64,000 bases of DNA from Amycolatopsis sp. NBC_01480 (GTDB lineage Bacteria > Actinomycetota > Actinomycetes > Mycobacteriales > Pseudonocardiaceae), in NCBI RefSeq assembly GCF_036227205.1, contig NZ_CP109442.1, positions 4,712,001-4,776,000 of the forward strand, given 5' to 3'. The notes under the pieces are model-generated. The model saw only the letters and a program-made list of their open reading frames with translations, was not told the origin of the DNA and searched no databases. Made by a program: the position numbers and the translations under genes. This document shows, piece after piece, positions 8,570-16,572 of the stretch (the stretch's first letter is position 1; each line of letters opens with the position of its first letter).

Positions 8570-9958
8570 ATGAGCGAAACGATCGGGACCGTGCCGGCCG
8601 GCTCGACCGAGCAGTGGCGCGATCGCAAGCGGTACCTGTGGCTGATCGGGCTTGTCGTGCCCTCGCTGGCGTTCCTCGCGATCGGGCTGCACGCGGCGAC
8701 CGGGTGGGGCGTGTGGTTCTGGATCGGGCCGATCGTGATCCTGGTGGTCGTGCCGCTGATCGACCTGCTCGCCGGGCTGGACCGCAGCAACCCGCCGGAC
8801 GACGTGATCGAGCGGCTGGAGAACGACCGCTACTACCGGTGGATCACCTTCGCCTTCCTGCCTGTCCAGTATCTCGGCTTCGTGGCGGCGTTCTGGCTGA
8901 TCGCCCGCGGCGACCTGTCGATTGTGGACAAGATCGGGCTGGCCGTCTCGATCGGCTGCATCGGCGGGATCGGCATCAACACCGCGCACGAGCTGGGGCA
9001 CAAGAAGGAGAGCCACGAGCGCTGGCTGTCGAAGATCGCGCTGGCGCAGAGTTTTTACGGGCACTTCTACATCGAGCACAACCGCGGCCACCACGTGCGC
9101 GTGGCGACGCCGGAGGACCCGGCGAGCAGCCGCGTCGGCGAGAGCTTCTACCGGTTCTGGCCGCGGACGGTGTTCGGCTCGCTGAAGTCCGCGTGGCGGC
9201 TGGAGCGCAAGCGTTACGCGCGGCGCGAGCGGCACCCGTACCGCATCGGCAACGACGTGCTCAACGCCTGGCTGATGTCGGCGGTGCTGTGGGCGGCGAT
9301 GATCGTCTGGCTGGGCGTCGGCGTGCTGCCGTACCTGGTGATCCAGGCCGTGATCGGCTTCTCGCTGCTGGAGGTCGTCAACTACATGGAGCACTACGGC
9401 ATGCTGCGGCAGCGGGTGGGGCGCCGATACGAGCGCGTGGATCCCAGTCACAGCTGGAATTCCAACAACATCGCCACCAACGTCCTGCTGTACCACCTGC
9501 AGCGGCACAGCGACCACCACGCCAACCCGACCCGCCGCTACCAGACGTTGCGTGATTTCTCCGAGTCGCCGGTGTTGCCGACCGGGTACGCCGGGATGAT
9601 CGTGCTCGCGCTGCTGCCGCCGGTGTGGCGCCGGGTGATGGACCCGCGGGTGCTCGCGCACTTCGACGGCGACCTCAGCCGGGCCAACCTCCAGCCGCGT
9701 AAGCGGGCCAAAACCCTTGCGCGGTACGGAATTTCCGGTGCGGCCGCGCCCGTGGCCCGTTCCGACACGCGCGGCGACGCGTCCGAAGGCGGGATGTGCC
9801 CGGGCTGCGGTTACGTGTACGACGAGAAGCTCGGCGATCCGCGTGAGGGCTTCCCGGCGGGCACGCCGTGGTCGGCGATTCCGGACGCCTGGTGCTGCCC
9901 GGACTGCGGCGTCCGCGAGAAGGTCGACTTCGTCGCGCCGGGACGGGTGGGCGCGTGA
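8570..9958 (+). CDS. alkB: Alkane 1-monooxygenase (AlkB) fused to rubredoxin
   Basis: 462 aa. Membrane di-iron hydroxylase domain (about 20-375) with six helices and all histidine boxes: HELGHK at 140, EHNRGHH at 169, NYMEHYGM near 271 and HLQRHSDHH at 309. A linker then leads to a C-terminal rubredoxin (about 408-455) with the Fe(SCys)4 pairs C410/C413 and C443/C446 (CPGCGYVYD and CCPDCG). It hydroxylates medium/long n-alkanes at the terminal carbon, and the fused rubredoxin delivers electrons. Such AlkB-rubredoxin fusions (AlkW-like) are typical of actinomycetes. AGGAGG precedes ATG 8570. The stop overlaps the ferredoxin start. Confidence 0.95.
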   Translation: MSETIGTVPAGSTEQWRDRKRYLWLIGLVVPSLAFLAIGLHAATGWGVWFWIGPIVILVVVPLIDLLAGLDRSNPPDDVIERLENDRYYRWITFAFLPVQYLGFVAAFWLIARGDLSIVDKIGLAVSIGCIGGIGINTAHELGHKKESHERWLSKIALAQSFYGHFYIEHNRGHHVRVATPEDPASSRVGESFYRFWPRTVFGSLKSAWRLERKRYARRERHPYRIGNDVLNAWLMSAVLWAAMIVWLGVGVLPYLVIQAVIGFSLLEVVNYMEHYGMLRQRVGRRYERVDPSHSWNSNNIATNVLLYHLQRHSDHHANPTRRYQTLRDFSESPVLPTGYAGMIVLALLPPVWRRVMDPRVLAHFDGDLSRANLQPRKRAKTLARYGISGAAAPVARSDTRGDASEGGMCPGCGYVYDEKLGDPREGFPAGTPWSAIPDAWCCPDCGVREKVDFVAPGRVGA

Positions 9959-10149
9959 TGCGGATCGAAGCGGACCGTGACAAGTGCGCGGGGCTGGGCA
10001 TGTGCGAGGCCATGGCGCCGGACTTCTTCGAGGTGGACGAGGAGGGCACCGTGCTGGTGCTCGTCGAACAGCCTGGTGAGGAGCATCGGCAGGATCTGGA
10101 GGCGGCCGTCGTCTCCTGCCCGGTGCTGGCGCTGAAGCTGCGGGACTGA
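9958..10149 (+). CDS. [3Fe-4S]-type small ferredoxin
   Basis: 63 aa beginning at ATG 9958, overlapping the alkB stop (TGATG). Cysteines C10 and C16 (KCAGLGMC) and C55 (SCPVLAL) have the CX5C...C pattern of single-cluster ferredoxins that serve P450s and related oxygenases, with Gly/Leu in place of the fourth cysteine. Acidic surface (DFFEVDEEG). Because AlkB already has its own rubredoxin, this may be a second electron carrier or may serve a P450 elsewhere; no ferredoxin reductase gene is adjacent. Confidence 0.9.
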   Translation: MRIEADRDKCAGLGMCEAMAPDFFEVDEEGTVLVLVEQPGEEHRQDLEAAVVSCPVLALKLRD

Positions 10150-10162
10150 CGGGGCGCCTAGA

Positions 10163-10795
10163 ATGACGATCATGAGCGGGGCACCTCCGGCCGCACCGCC
10201 CGGGGGCGGCCAGCATCGGCAGCCGATCGTCGTGGCGGCGATCGAGCTGACCGCGCGGTCCGGCTGGTCGGCGGTCACGATGGTCCGGCTGGCGGAGATC
10301 GTGGGCGTCAGCAGGCAGACTGTCTACAACGAGATCGGCTCCAAGCCGGCGCTGGCCGAGGCCATGGTCGCGCACGAGCTGGACCGTTTCCTGTCCGTCG
10401 TCCGCGCCGCTTTCGACCGCCGTCCGGACGACCTCGTCGAGGCGGTTTACGAGGCGGTCCGCGCCGTCCTCGAACTGGCCGACGACAACACCCTGCTCCG
10501 CGCGATCGCCTCAGCCACCCACGGCGCCGACACCGAGCTGCTGCCGCTGCTGACCACCCAGGCGGGATCTTTGCTCACTGAGGCCAGGACGGTGCTCGTC
10601 CAGCGCGTGGAGTCCTACCGTCCGCCGTTGAACTCCGACCAGCTCACCGCGGTGATCGACCTGATCGTCCGCACGGTGCTGAGCCACGTCATGCAGCCTT
10701 CCGACACCCCGGCGCGGACGGCGGACAGCCTGGCTTGGATCGTGGGGCGGGTGCTCGGGGTGCCGGCGGGGGGATCGTTGCGGCATCGGGTTTGA
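10163..10795 (+). CDS. TetR-family regulator of the alkane operon
   Basis: 210 aa (ATG 10163; internal ATG 10172 is possible). The TetR helix-turn-helix is clear: VTMVRLAEIVGVSRQTVYNE followed by IGSKPALAEAMV. The C-terminal helical domain is ligand-binding. Being last in alkB-ferredoxin-tetR, 13 bp downstream, it matches the actinobacterial alkB operons whose TetR repressor (AlkU/AlkX-like) is released by fatty acids. The likely operator is the nested palindrome at 8490-8545. Confidence 0.88.
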   Translation: MTIMSGAPPAAPPGGGQHRQPIVVAAIELTARSGWSAVTMVRLAEIVGVSRQTVYNEIGSKPALAEAMVAHELDRFLSVVRAAFDRRPDDLVEAVYEAVRAVLELADDNTLLRAIASATHGADTELLPLLTTQAGSLLTEARTVLVQRVESYRPPLNSDQLTAVIDLIVRTVLSHVMQPSDTPARTADSLAWIVGRVLGVPAGGSLRHRV

Positions 10796-10797
10796 AG

Positions 10798-11424
10798 TCA
10801 GTGGTGTCGGAGGTTGTCGAGGACGAAGTCGGCGGTTTTGAGTACGCCGCCGCAGCGGTCTTTGGCCCAATAGCGTGAGGGTGAGCCGGTGGCTCCGAAG
10901 CTGAAGTGCAGCATCTGGGTGTCACTGACTCCGATCGCGACGTCGCACCAGTCGGGGCCTTCCATCGAGTGGTAGATGACGCCGGGGTAGCCCTGGAGGG
11001 AGATTTCGGTCCAGGGCTCGAGGTGCGTTGGGTCAGTGGATCGCGATGCGGCTAGTTCGGTCAGGTTTGCTGGTTTTGTGAGCGGTTTCGAGATGGAGAC
11101 AAGGGGTCCCCGTCCCGAACTCCAGCTACAGCCCATTGCCCACTGCGCGGCACCTGGTGAGGGCGTGACGTCGCTAGGCGGGTCGGCTACCACAGCGGCG
11201 ACCTGGTCCTTGGTGAGAATCTCGCAGGGAGCCTTTTCGAACGGCGTGAGATCCAGTGGCTGCTGTACGGGGGTGAACGGGATTGCGGCGCCGGGTTGTA
11301 CCGGCGTGGGTGGTTGGGCCAACGTCGGTGTGGGCTGTTTCGGGTCGCATGCGGTGAGCGCTGCCGTGGCGATGATCGCCGCGCAGAGGACTGCTATGGA
11401 CTTCAGCGATGCCATCGGGTTCAC
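10798..11424 (-). CDS. DUF3558-type lipoprotein
   Basis: Start chosen at GTG 11424, which forms a GTGA overlap with the upstream stop; ATG 11415 also starts the signal sequence. A lipoprotein signal peptide ends in a lipobox ATAALTAC, so the mature protein is anchored at its N-terminal cysteine outside the membrane. A Pro-rich linker (PTPTLAQPPTPVQPG) and a globular DUF3558 domain with conserved Cys pairs (APCEILT, MGCSWSS, PDWCDVA, DRCGG) follow. DUF3558 lipoproteins are abundant in Pseudonocardiaceae and often close ESX operons; function unknown. Last gene of type VII cassette 1. Confidence 0.85.
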   Translation of the reverse strand: MNPMASLKSIAVLCAAIIATAALTACDPKQPTPTLAQPPTPVQPGAAIPFTPVQQPLDLTPFEKAPCEILTKDQVAAVVADPPSDVTPSPGAAQWAMGCSWSSGRGPLVSISKPLTKPANLTELAASRSTDPTHLEPWTEISLQGYPGVIYHSMEGPDWCDVAIGVSDTQMLHFSFGATGSPSRYWAKDRCGGVLKTADFVLDNLRHH

Positions 11425-12149
11425 GCCGGGAAGGCTGTCGGGTTGACGCGCCACTGCTTTTCGTTGCCCATACCGGAGTTTCCCGGCATCTCCGGAATTT
11501 CCGGGAAGTCGGTGTCAGTCTGCCTCAGAGCGGTCGAACTTCCTTTGTAGTCGCCCAGTGTCTTGACCGTTTCGGCGAATAGTGTGACGGCGCTGCTGAT
11601 CAGCGTGCCGAATGCGTCGATCACTGTGTCGAGCACGTCTTTGGTTGTGAAGAAGTCCACGATGGGGACTTCCGCGGTGCCGATGGCAACAAGCAGCTTA
11701 GTGCCGAGTTTAGCCAGTTCGGCCGCGCAGGTGCCGACAAAATCGATGGCCTGGCTATAAGTGCTGATCACATGTTGGGAGATCTCGACGAGGGTCTTGG
11801 ACATGGTCGCCACGGCACCCTGCTGGTCGTGAAGGGCGTTGCCGACGCGGGTGGCATAGGTGTTGAACTGGTCGGCCGCACGGCCCGCCCAGGTGCCGCT
11901 CACCATCTGTCCTGCTCCGCCGATGTCGGTCACGCCCGCCTCGCCCAGAGTGTTGTTTTTGGCGAATTCGAAGGCCATCGACTGTACTGCGAGGGAATTG
12001 CCCAGCAGCTTGTTCCGGATGTTGTCGAGCAGACGGATGACGTCGTCACGGCCGAAGATGTTCGCGACTTGGCGAATCTTCGCGTCGGCTTCGTTCGGAT
12101 AGGGGCCCGGTGTCATCGGGTCCGGCGGACGGGTTGCTTCACCATCCAT
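11421..12149 (-). CDS. WXG100-superfamily type VII secretion substrate (242 aa)
   Basis: A helical protein with an ESX-like hairpin: long helices on either side of SGTWAGRAADQFNTYA (the WxG turn), then further helices (LVEISQHVISTYSQAIDFVG and TVIDAFGTLISSAVTLFAET) and a short Pro-rich tail. No signal peptide. It is paralogous in length and architecture to the protein at 50362-51069, including IRNKLLG/IKNQLFG and the position of the WxG turn. It begins 2 bp after the EspC-like gene. By family it is probably exported by an ESX machine as a heterodimer with its neighbour. No EccC or other core component is in the window. Confidence 0.75.
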   Translation of the reverse strand: MDGEATRPPDPMTPGPYPNEADAKIRQVANIFGRDDVIRLLDNIRNKLLGNSLAVQSMAFEFAKNNTLGEAGVTDIGGAGQMVSGTWAGRAADQFNTYATRVGNALHDQQGAVATMSKTLVEISQHVISTYSQAIDFVGTCAAELAKLGTKLLVAIGTAEVPIVDFFTTKDVLDTVIDAFGTLISSAVTLFAETVKTLGDYKGSSTALRQTDTDFPEIPEMPGNSGMGNEKQWRVNPTAFPA

Positions 12150-12151
12150 GC

Positions 12152-12511
12152 TCAGTTCATCCCCTCTTCCTTGTCCCGCAGACGTTTGAAGTCTTCTTCG
12201 TCCTGGGTTTCGTAGTAGTCCGCCGCCTTGTCGAGCGCGGCGGCGAGCATGTCCAGCTGTCCGGCGCCGCGACCGCTCTTGTCCTGCAGACTGGCGATCA
12301 CCTTGTTGAAGACGCCGACGACTCCTGACTGGCTGCCAAGCAGGCCGACGTCGTCCTCGTGGAGCACCATCGATGACAGGTCGTCGTTGGCGAACTTCAT
12401 CACCTTGTCGCGTGCGGCGAAGATGTGTTCGGTCGCCTGTCGCAGCGCCTGTGGGTAGACCTCGAAGCCGGCGCCGGAGGAGTCGTTGGTCATGGGGTCG
12501 AGGCCGCTCAT
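12152..12511 (-). CDS. EspC-like (WXG100-family) secretion-associated protein
   Basis: 119 aa, ATG 12511 in an ATGA overlap with the preceding gene. The two-helix fold is predicted from GFEVYPQALRQATEHIFAARDKV and GAGQLDMLAAALDKAADYYET. The C-terminal YETQDEED contains YxxxD, the general type VII secretion signal. The layout matches PF10824-type ESX-1 associated proteins. Likely partner of the following 242-aa WXG protein. Same position as the 104-aa gene in cassette 2. Confidence 0.8.
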   Translation of the reverse strand: MSGLDPMTNDSSGAGFEVYPQALRQATEHIFAARDKVMKFANDDLSSMVLHEDDVGLLGSQSGVVGVFNKVIASLQDKSGRGAGQLDMLAAALDKAADYYETQDEEDFKRLRDKEEGMN

Positions 12512-12819
12512 CGGGGTCCTGTCTCTCGGGCGGCTTCGTCGACCATCATGGTGCGACGGGTCGAGGCCGCGGATTCCGCGTTGTTCACCGCGCGCAGGAC
12601 GTGGCCGGCCAGGCTGGCGCCCGTTTGGACGGCGACGGCTTCCTGGTCCAGCTCGACCGAGATCAAGGCACCTGAGCCGTCCACGATGACCTGGCCGAGG
12701 TTGGCGCCGATGTCCAGGACCAGCGGCAGGGCTTCCCCGTCGGCCGCGGCCTGTTCCACCGCGGCGACCCGGGCGTCGATCTCCTTGGCCAGGTTGTACA
12801 GCTCTTCCTCGGTGTTCAC
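12508..12819 (-). CDS. YbaB/EbfC-like protein 2 of type VII cassette 1
   Basis: 103 aa, GTG 12819 in a GTGA overlap with the preceding gene, which fixes the start. An N-terminal helix (EELYNLAKEIDARVAAVEQA) and a central beta region (VIVDGSGALISVELDQEAV) are typical of YbaB/EbfC folds, which form DNA-binding dimers. YbaB-like proteins occur in ESX loci (EspL in mycobacteria), where they may stabilise substrates rather than bind DNA. Equivalent to the 100-aa gene at 49705. Confidence 0.78.
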   Translation of the reverse strand: MNTEEELYNLAKEIDARVAAVEQAAADGEALPLVLDIGANLGQVIVDGSGALISVELDQEAVAVQTGASLAGHVLRAVNNAESAASTRRTMMVDEAARETGPR

Positions 12820-13289
12820 CAGTGCCCCCTGCCGGTCTCCGGCTCGTCGTCGGTGAGGAAGTCGATCTCCTCGAAGTTCTCCTCGAAGTCCGGCCGGCGC
12901 GGCGCCCGCGCGGGCGGAGGCGGAGGCGAAGACGGCTCGGGGCGTTCTTCTTCGGCGTACGGCACCCACTCCGGCTGAGGCTCCGGCGGCTTTGGCGGCT
13001 CTTTGCCGAACAGCGCGTTCAACTCCGGCAGCGACGAGGCTCGTGCGGTATCGCGCGCGTTTTTGATCGTCTGGACGATCACGAGCCCCAGCTTCTGCCC
13101 CGCCGGACCGTGCAGTGCCCGATCCTCGATCCGCAGGTCCACGAGCTTTCCCTGGCCGGTCACCACGGCGGTGACCAGGCCGTCGGCCGTACGCGCGGTG
13201 TGCCGGGCGGCCGCGAGCCGGGCGTCCAGCTCGCCGGCCTGCTGTTGCAGCTGCCCGAGATCACCGATCGGTCGGCGCGGTGCGGTCAT
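12816..13289 (-). CDS. YbaB/EbfC-like protein 1 with acidic Pro-rich tail
   Basis: 157 aa from ATG 13289, first gene of cassette 1. Residues about 8-85 show the YbaB pattern (QQQAGELDARLAAARHTART, then GLVTAVVTGQGKLVDLRIED). From about 100 a disordered tail of Pro/Glu (EPPKPPEPQPEW, SSPPPPPARAP) ends in an acidic segment FEENFEEIDFLTDDEPE. The 97-aa equivalent in cassette 2 has no such tail, so it is a cassette-specific addition and may bind the secretion machinery. The role in ESX export is inferred from context. Confidence 0.78.
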   Translation of the reverse strand: MTAPRRPIGDLGQLQQQAGELDARLAAARHTARTADGLVTAVVTGQGKLVDLRIEDRALHGPAGQKLGLVIVQTIKNARDTARASSLPELNALFGKEPPKPPEPQPEWVPYAEEERPEPSSPPPPPARAPRRPDFEENFEEIDFLTDDEPETGRGHW

Positions 13290-13447
13290 GACCGCATCAC
13301 GGCGTCCACCATTCTCTCTCCCCCTACTCCAAGTTCCGCCGACATCACGGAACGTGCCCGACTCGTACAATACTGTCACGCCTCCGTGACGCAAAGACCC
13401 CCGGTTTCCGGGGACCGGTCCCGGCGGGTGTGGCTATCTTGCCGATC

Positions 13448-14203
13448 ATGAAACGGACCCAGCGGATCCTCCTCGCGGCGGCGGTGGCCGGCGCGTTCGT
13501 GCCCGGCTTGTCCACGGCGGCGCAGGCGGCACCGGCTTGCAGTCATCCGGCGGACGTGCTGGACCTGGCGAACTGGAAGGAAACCCTGCCCACCGGGTCG
13601 GCGGGCAAACCCACCGAGGTCAGCCAGCCCAAGCTGAAGACCTTCAGCGCCGATCCGTGGTTCACCACTGCCGCAGGGTGCACCGGGGTGCAGTTCCGGG
13701 CGGCGGTGAACGGGGTGACCACCAGCGGCAGCGGCTACCCGCGCTCGGAGCTGCGCGAGATGGACGGCGGCGACGCGGCGAGCTGGTCCACCACCCAGGG
13801 CACCAGCACGCTGACCGTCGACACCTCCGTCACGCACCTGCCCGCGGACAAGCCCCAGGTCGTCGTCGCGCAGATTCACGACAGTGAGGACGACGTGACC
13901 GTCTTCCGGCTCGAGGGCAGCAAGCTCTACGTCACCAAGGGCAACGACACGCACTACCAGCTCGCCGAGAGCAACTACCGGCTCGGCACCCGGTTCACCG
14001 TGCGGTTCGTGGCCGGGGGCGGCCGGATTTCGGCTTTCTACAACGGGACCAAGGTCGCCGACTTCGCCGAGGAGTCCTCGGGCGACTACTTCAAGACGGG
14101 GGTCTACACCCAGGCCAACTGCGACAAATCTTCGCCGTGCAGCACGGAGAACTACGGCGAGACGGTGGTCTACGGGTTGACCGTCGCCCACCAGGACCAG
14201 TGA
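13448..14203 (+). CDS. Secreted polysaccharide lyase family 7 (alginate lyase-like)
   Basis: 251 aa from ATG 13448, with a Sec signal peptide (about 1-28, cleavage near AQAA-PA). The three PL7 signature blocks are present: SELRE at 100-104, QIH at 142-144 and YFKTGVYTQ at 214-222. In the family these carry catalytic Arg, Gln, His and Tyr for beta-elimination of (poly)uronates. The single-domain jelly-roll size (about 225 aa mature) is typical. QIH rather than QVH is often linked to activity on polyguluronate or mixed blocks, a tendency only. The next gene, 13 bp downstream, is a secreted beta-helix protein, suggesting a polyuronate-degrading pair. Confidence 0.9.
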   Translation: MKRTQRILLAAAVAGAFVPGLSTAAQAAPACSHPADVLDLANWKETLPTGSAGKPTEVSQPKLKTFSADPWFTTAAGCTGVQFRAAVNGVTTSGSGYPRSELREMDGGDAASWSTTQGTSTLTVDTSVTHLPADKPQVVVAQIHDSEDDVTVFRLEGSKLYVTKGNDTHYQLAESNYRLGTRFTVRFVAGGGRISAFYNGTKVADFAEESSGDYFKTGVYTQANCDKSSPCSTENYGETVVYGLTVAHQDQ

Positions 14204-14216
14204 CGAAAACCGGAGG

Positions 14217-15131
14217 GTGAAAACGTTGTCCACTATGAGAATCGTTGCGACCTGCGCCGCGCTGATGCTGCCGTTCGCGGGGACGGCCGCGGCCGCTCCC
14301 GCGACCAGTGCGGCGGGGGCCCATGCAGGTGGGCCGGCCTGCACGCGGCATCTCGCCGACACCGGGGCGGCCGACGCCGTGCGGCCCGGTGACGTCGTCT
14401 GCTTCGACAGCACGGCCAAAGCCAACCGGCTGAAGATCACCAAGGGCGGCACGGCCCAGGCGCCCGTCACGTATTCCGGTGCGGGCCAGCAGGTCGGCGG
14501 GATCGACGTCGACGCGAACTACGTCATCGTCGACGGGTACACAATGGACCAGCCCGAGGCGCCCGGCATCGAGGTCCACGGAAACGGCGTGACGATCCAG
14601 AACAACACCGTCACCGCGCCGAAGGGCGGCGACGGGGACGGGCTGCGCTTCTTCGGCGACAACATCGCCATCCGGCACAACACCATCAGCAAAACCGACA
14701 ACAGCACCGGCGCCCACGCCGACTGCATGCAGACCTTCGCCACCGACGAGGACGACGTGGCCAGCAGCCACCTGGTCATCGACAGCAACCGCTGCGAGCA
14801 GGTCGACAACATGTGCCTGATGGCCGAAGGCCCGAACTCCGAGGCCGGCGACGGCAGCGGCCAGGGCGTTTCGGAAGACTGGACGTTCAGCAACAACTAC
14901 TGCCAGACGCGCGAGGCCTCCCAGACGCTGATGGTCGACGACGTCCAGCACCTCACCGTCACCGGCAACACCTGGGCGGCGGGCCCGGATCACGCGATCG
15001 GCCTGCAGAACAAGTCGACCGACGCGCACGTGAAGGACAACAAGCTCGACCCGTCCATCAAGTGCGAGGTCGGCATCGACGACTCCTCCAAGCAGGGTTA
15101 CCAGGGTCCCACGCCCCGCTGCGACCCGTGA
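14217..15131 (+). CDS. Secreted right-handed beta-helix protein (possible polysaccharide lyase/epimerase)
   Basis: 304 aa if started at GTG 14217; GGAGG at 14210-14214 better suits TTG 14226, and ATG 14235 is also possible. A signal peptide runs to about residue 27. The body shows repeated parallel beta-helix rungs (YVIVDGYTM, VTIQNNTVTAP, IAIRHNTISKT, HLVIDSNRCEQ, LTVTGNTWAAG) with Asn ladders as in pectate-lyase-like folds. Cysteines are placed for disulfides. The adjacent PL7 gene suggests a role in uronate polymer binding or cleavage; no diagnostic catalytic motif is recognised. Confidence 0.75.
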   Translation: MKTLSTMRIVATCAALMLPFAGTAAAAPATSAAGAHAGGPACTRHLADTGAADAVRPGDVVCFDSTAKANRLKITKGGTAQAPVTYSGAGQQVGGIDVDANYVIVDGYTMDQPEAPGIEVHGNGVTIQNNTVTAPKGGDGDGLRFFGDNIAIRHNTISKTDNSTGAHADCMQTFATDEDDVASSHLVIDSNRCEQVDNMCLMAEGPNSEAGDGSGQGVSEDWTFSNNYCQTREASQTLMVDDVQHLTVTGNTWAAGPDHAIGLQNKSTDAHVKDNKLDPSIKCEVGIDDSSKQGYQGPTPRCDP

Positions 15132-15137
15132 GGTCCG

Positions 15138-15173
15138 CCGGTCGCGGTCCGCCAGCCAGCGGGCCGCGACCGG
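15138..15173. terminator. Bidirectional terminator hairpin
   Basis: Arms 15138-15152 (CCGGTCGCGGTCCGC) and 15159-15173 pair with one mismatch around loop CAGCCA. It lies between the convergent beta-helix and monooxygenase genes. No clear T run, as is common in high-GC actinomycetes. Confidence 0.7.
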
Positions 15174-15180
15174 TGAGGTT

Positions 15181-15546
15181 TTACGGCAGTTCGTCGCCCG
15201 GAGTCACGTCGATGACGGACTGGTAGACCATCGGGCGGGCCTTGGCGTCGAGCTCGGGATCGTTGATCAGGCGCTGGATCGAGGCCAGCCACTCCGGATT
15301 GCGCCGGGCCTGGTCGAGGGCGGCGCCGGATTCCCATTCGGCGACGTTGATGAAGGTCAGCTCCGCCTGGTCGCTCACCGCGCGGAGCATGCGCGCGCCG
15401 ACGAAGCCGGGGGCGGACGCCATCAGCCGGGCGTTGTCCTTCCACCGGCTCAGGAACCGGTCCTGCTGGGTCATCGGCACCGAGAAGGCGTTGATCAGCG
15501 TGACCGGCGTGCGCACGCCGGCGGCGGTGTGTCCGGGAGCGGTCAT
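15181..15546 (-). CDS. Antibiotic biosynthesis monooxygenase (ABM)-fold protein
   Basis: 121 aa. The ferredoxin-like ABM domain is recognised from VTLINAFSVP, LMASAPGFVGARMLRAVS and FINVAEWES, as in small cofactorless monooxygenases and heme-degrading relatives (HmoB/IsdG-like). It is divergent from a MarR gene, with a 39-bp palindrome between them, so it is probably the target of that repressor and may deal with a quinone-type or phenolic compound. Heme ligands cannot be assigned. Confidence 0.8.
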   Translation of the reverse strand: MTAPGHTAAGVRTPVTLINAFSVPMTQQDRFLSRWKDNARLMASAPGFVGARMLRAVSDQAELTFINVAEWESGAALDQARRNPEWLASIQRLINDPELDAKARPMVYQSVIDVTPGDELP

Positions 15547-15564
15547 CCCCCGACCATAAACGCC

Positions 15565-15603
15565 CCGCCAGGGATTGTCACTAGTGATGACAATCCCTGG
15601 CGG
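15565..15603. promoter_or_regulatory. MarR operator palindrome between divergent genes
   Basis: Perfect 16-bp arms, CCGCCAGGGATTGTCA (15565-15580) and TGACAATCCCTGGCGG (15588-15603), around a 7-bp centre. A second palindrome, TCACTAGTGA, sits at 15578-15587. It overlaps the region before both starts (15546 minus, 15617 plus), so it probably represses both genes when bound by the MarR protein. Confidence 0.8.
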
Positions 15604-15616
15604 TTGCTAAGCTGGC

Positions 15617-16084
15617 GTGGTGCAGCTTGATGAACGCGGCGTGTTCCTGTTGTCGCAGCTCGGCCACCACGTCGCGGAGCGGATGGCGACGAGCCTCATG
15701 CCACTGGGGCTCCAGCCGGCGCATTTCGGGATCCTGTCCCATTTGCAGGCCGACGACGGGCTCACCCAGCAGCGCCTGGCGGACAACCTCGGCATCCACC
15801 GCAACTCGATGGTCGGCCTGGTCGACGACCTCGAAGCGCACGAGCTGGTCCGCCGCACCCGTCATCCGGACGACCGCCGCGCGTACGCCGTGCGGCTGAC
15901 CGACCGGGCCCGCGCCGTCCTGCGCGAGGCCGAAGCCTCCGCGGACAACTTGGAGGACACCGTCCTGGCACCGCTGAGCGAGCCGGAACGACGGCGGCTC
16001 ATCGCGATGCTGCATCGGGTCGCCGCGCACGCCGAACTGCTGCCGGGTGTCCATCCCGGGCTCCAGCGACGAGCGCCGCGCTGA
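15617..16084 (+). CDS. MarR-family transcriptional regulator
   Basis: 155 aa, GTG 15617 (the next codon is also GTG). The winged helix is clear: LQPAHFGILSHLQADDGLTQ, then LADNLGIHRNSMVGLVDDLE and the wing RRTRHPDDRRAYAVRLT. Dimer helices lie at both ends. It should bind the palindrome at 15565-15603 and control itself and the divergent ABM protein. The ligand is unknown but likely aromatic, as for most MarR proteins. Confidence 0.9.
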   Translation: MVQLDERGVFLLSQLGHHVAERMATSLMPLGLQPAHFGILSHLQADDGLTQQRLADNLGIHRNSMVGLVDDLEAHELVRRTRHPDDRRAYAVRLTDRARAVLREAEASADNLEDTVLAPLSEPERRRLIAMLHRVAAHAELLPGVHPGLQRRAPR

Positions 16085-16095
16085 GCGATTTGTCC

Positions 16096-16572
16096 TCAGT
16101 GGACAGACGCGGCCTCGGCCAGTCGGGCGAGCTGGCTGGTGGTGGTCCCCCAGCCGTCGGCGAAGCCCAGGTCGGCGTGGTGCTGCCGGGCGCCGGGGTC
16201 GCCGTGGCGGACGGTGACGCGGTAGTCGGTGCCGTCCGGGTGATCGAGCAGGACGATCTCGGCGGTCATCGAGATCGGGGCCGGGCTCGCGGGGCGCCAG
16301 GCGCTGGTGATCGCGTTGGTGAACACGATCCGCTCGTATTCCTCCACCACCAGGAAACAAGCGTCCAGGTGCGGGACGAACGCGTCGCCGTCGTCGCTCA
16401 TCAGGGTGACGAACGCGCCGCCGGAGCGGGCTTCGAGGCGCTCGACGCGGCACCGCATCGGCGCCGGGATCCACCACTGCGCCAGGTTGGCCGGGTCGGT
16501 CCAGGCCTGCCAGACCTGCTTGCGGGGCGCGCGGATGACCCGGTCGAGGCCGAGATCGAGGTCGGGGTTCAC
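16096..16572 (-). CDS. SRPBCC/AHSA1-family protein
   Basis: 158 aa, GTG 16572 in a GTGA overlap with the ArsR gene. The fold is recognised from LDRVIRAPRKQVWQAWTDPANLAQWW at the start and a long C-terminal helix after GFADGWGTTTSQLARL. ArsR-SRPBCC pairs are common in actinobacteria; the START-like cavity is thought to bind a lipid or other hydrophobic ligand, but the function is generally unknown. Co-transcribed after its regulator. Confidence 0.85.
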   Translation of the reverse strand: MNPDLDLGLDRVIRAPRKQVWQAWTDPANLAQWWIPAPMRCRVERLEARSGGAFVTLMSDDGDAFVPHLDACFLVVEEYERIVFTNAITSAWRPASPAPISMTAEIVLLDHPDGTDYRVTVRHGDPGARQHHADLGFADGWGTTTSQLARLAEAASVH

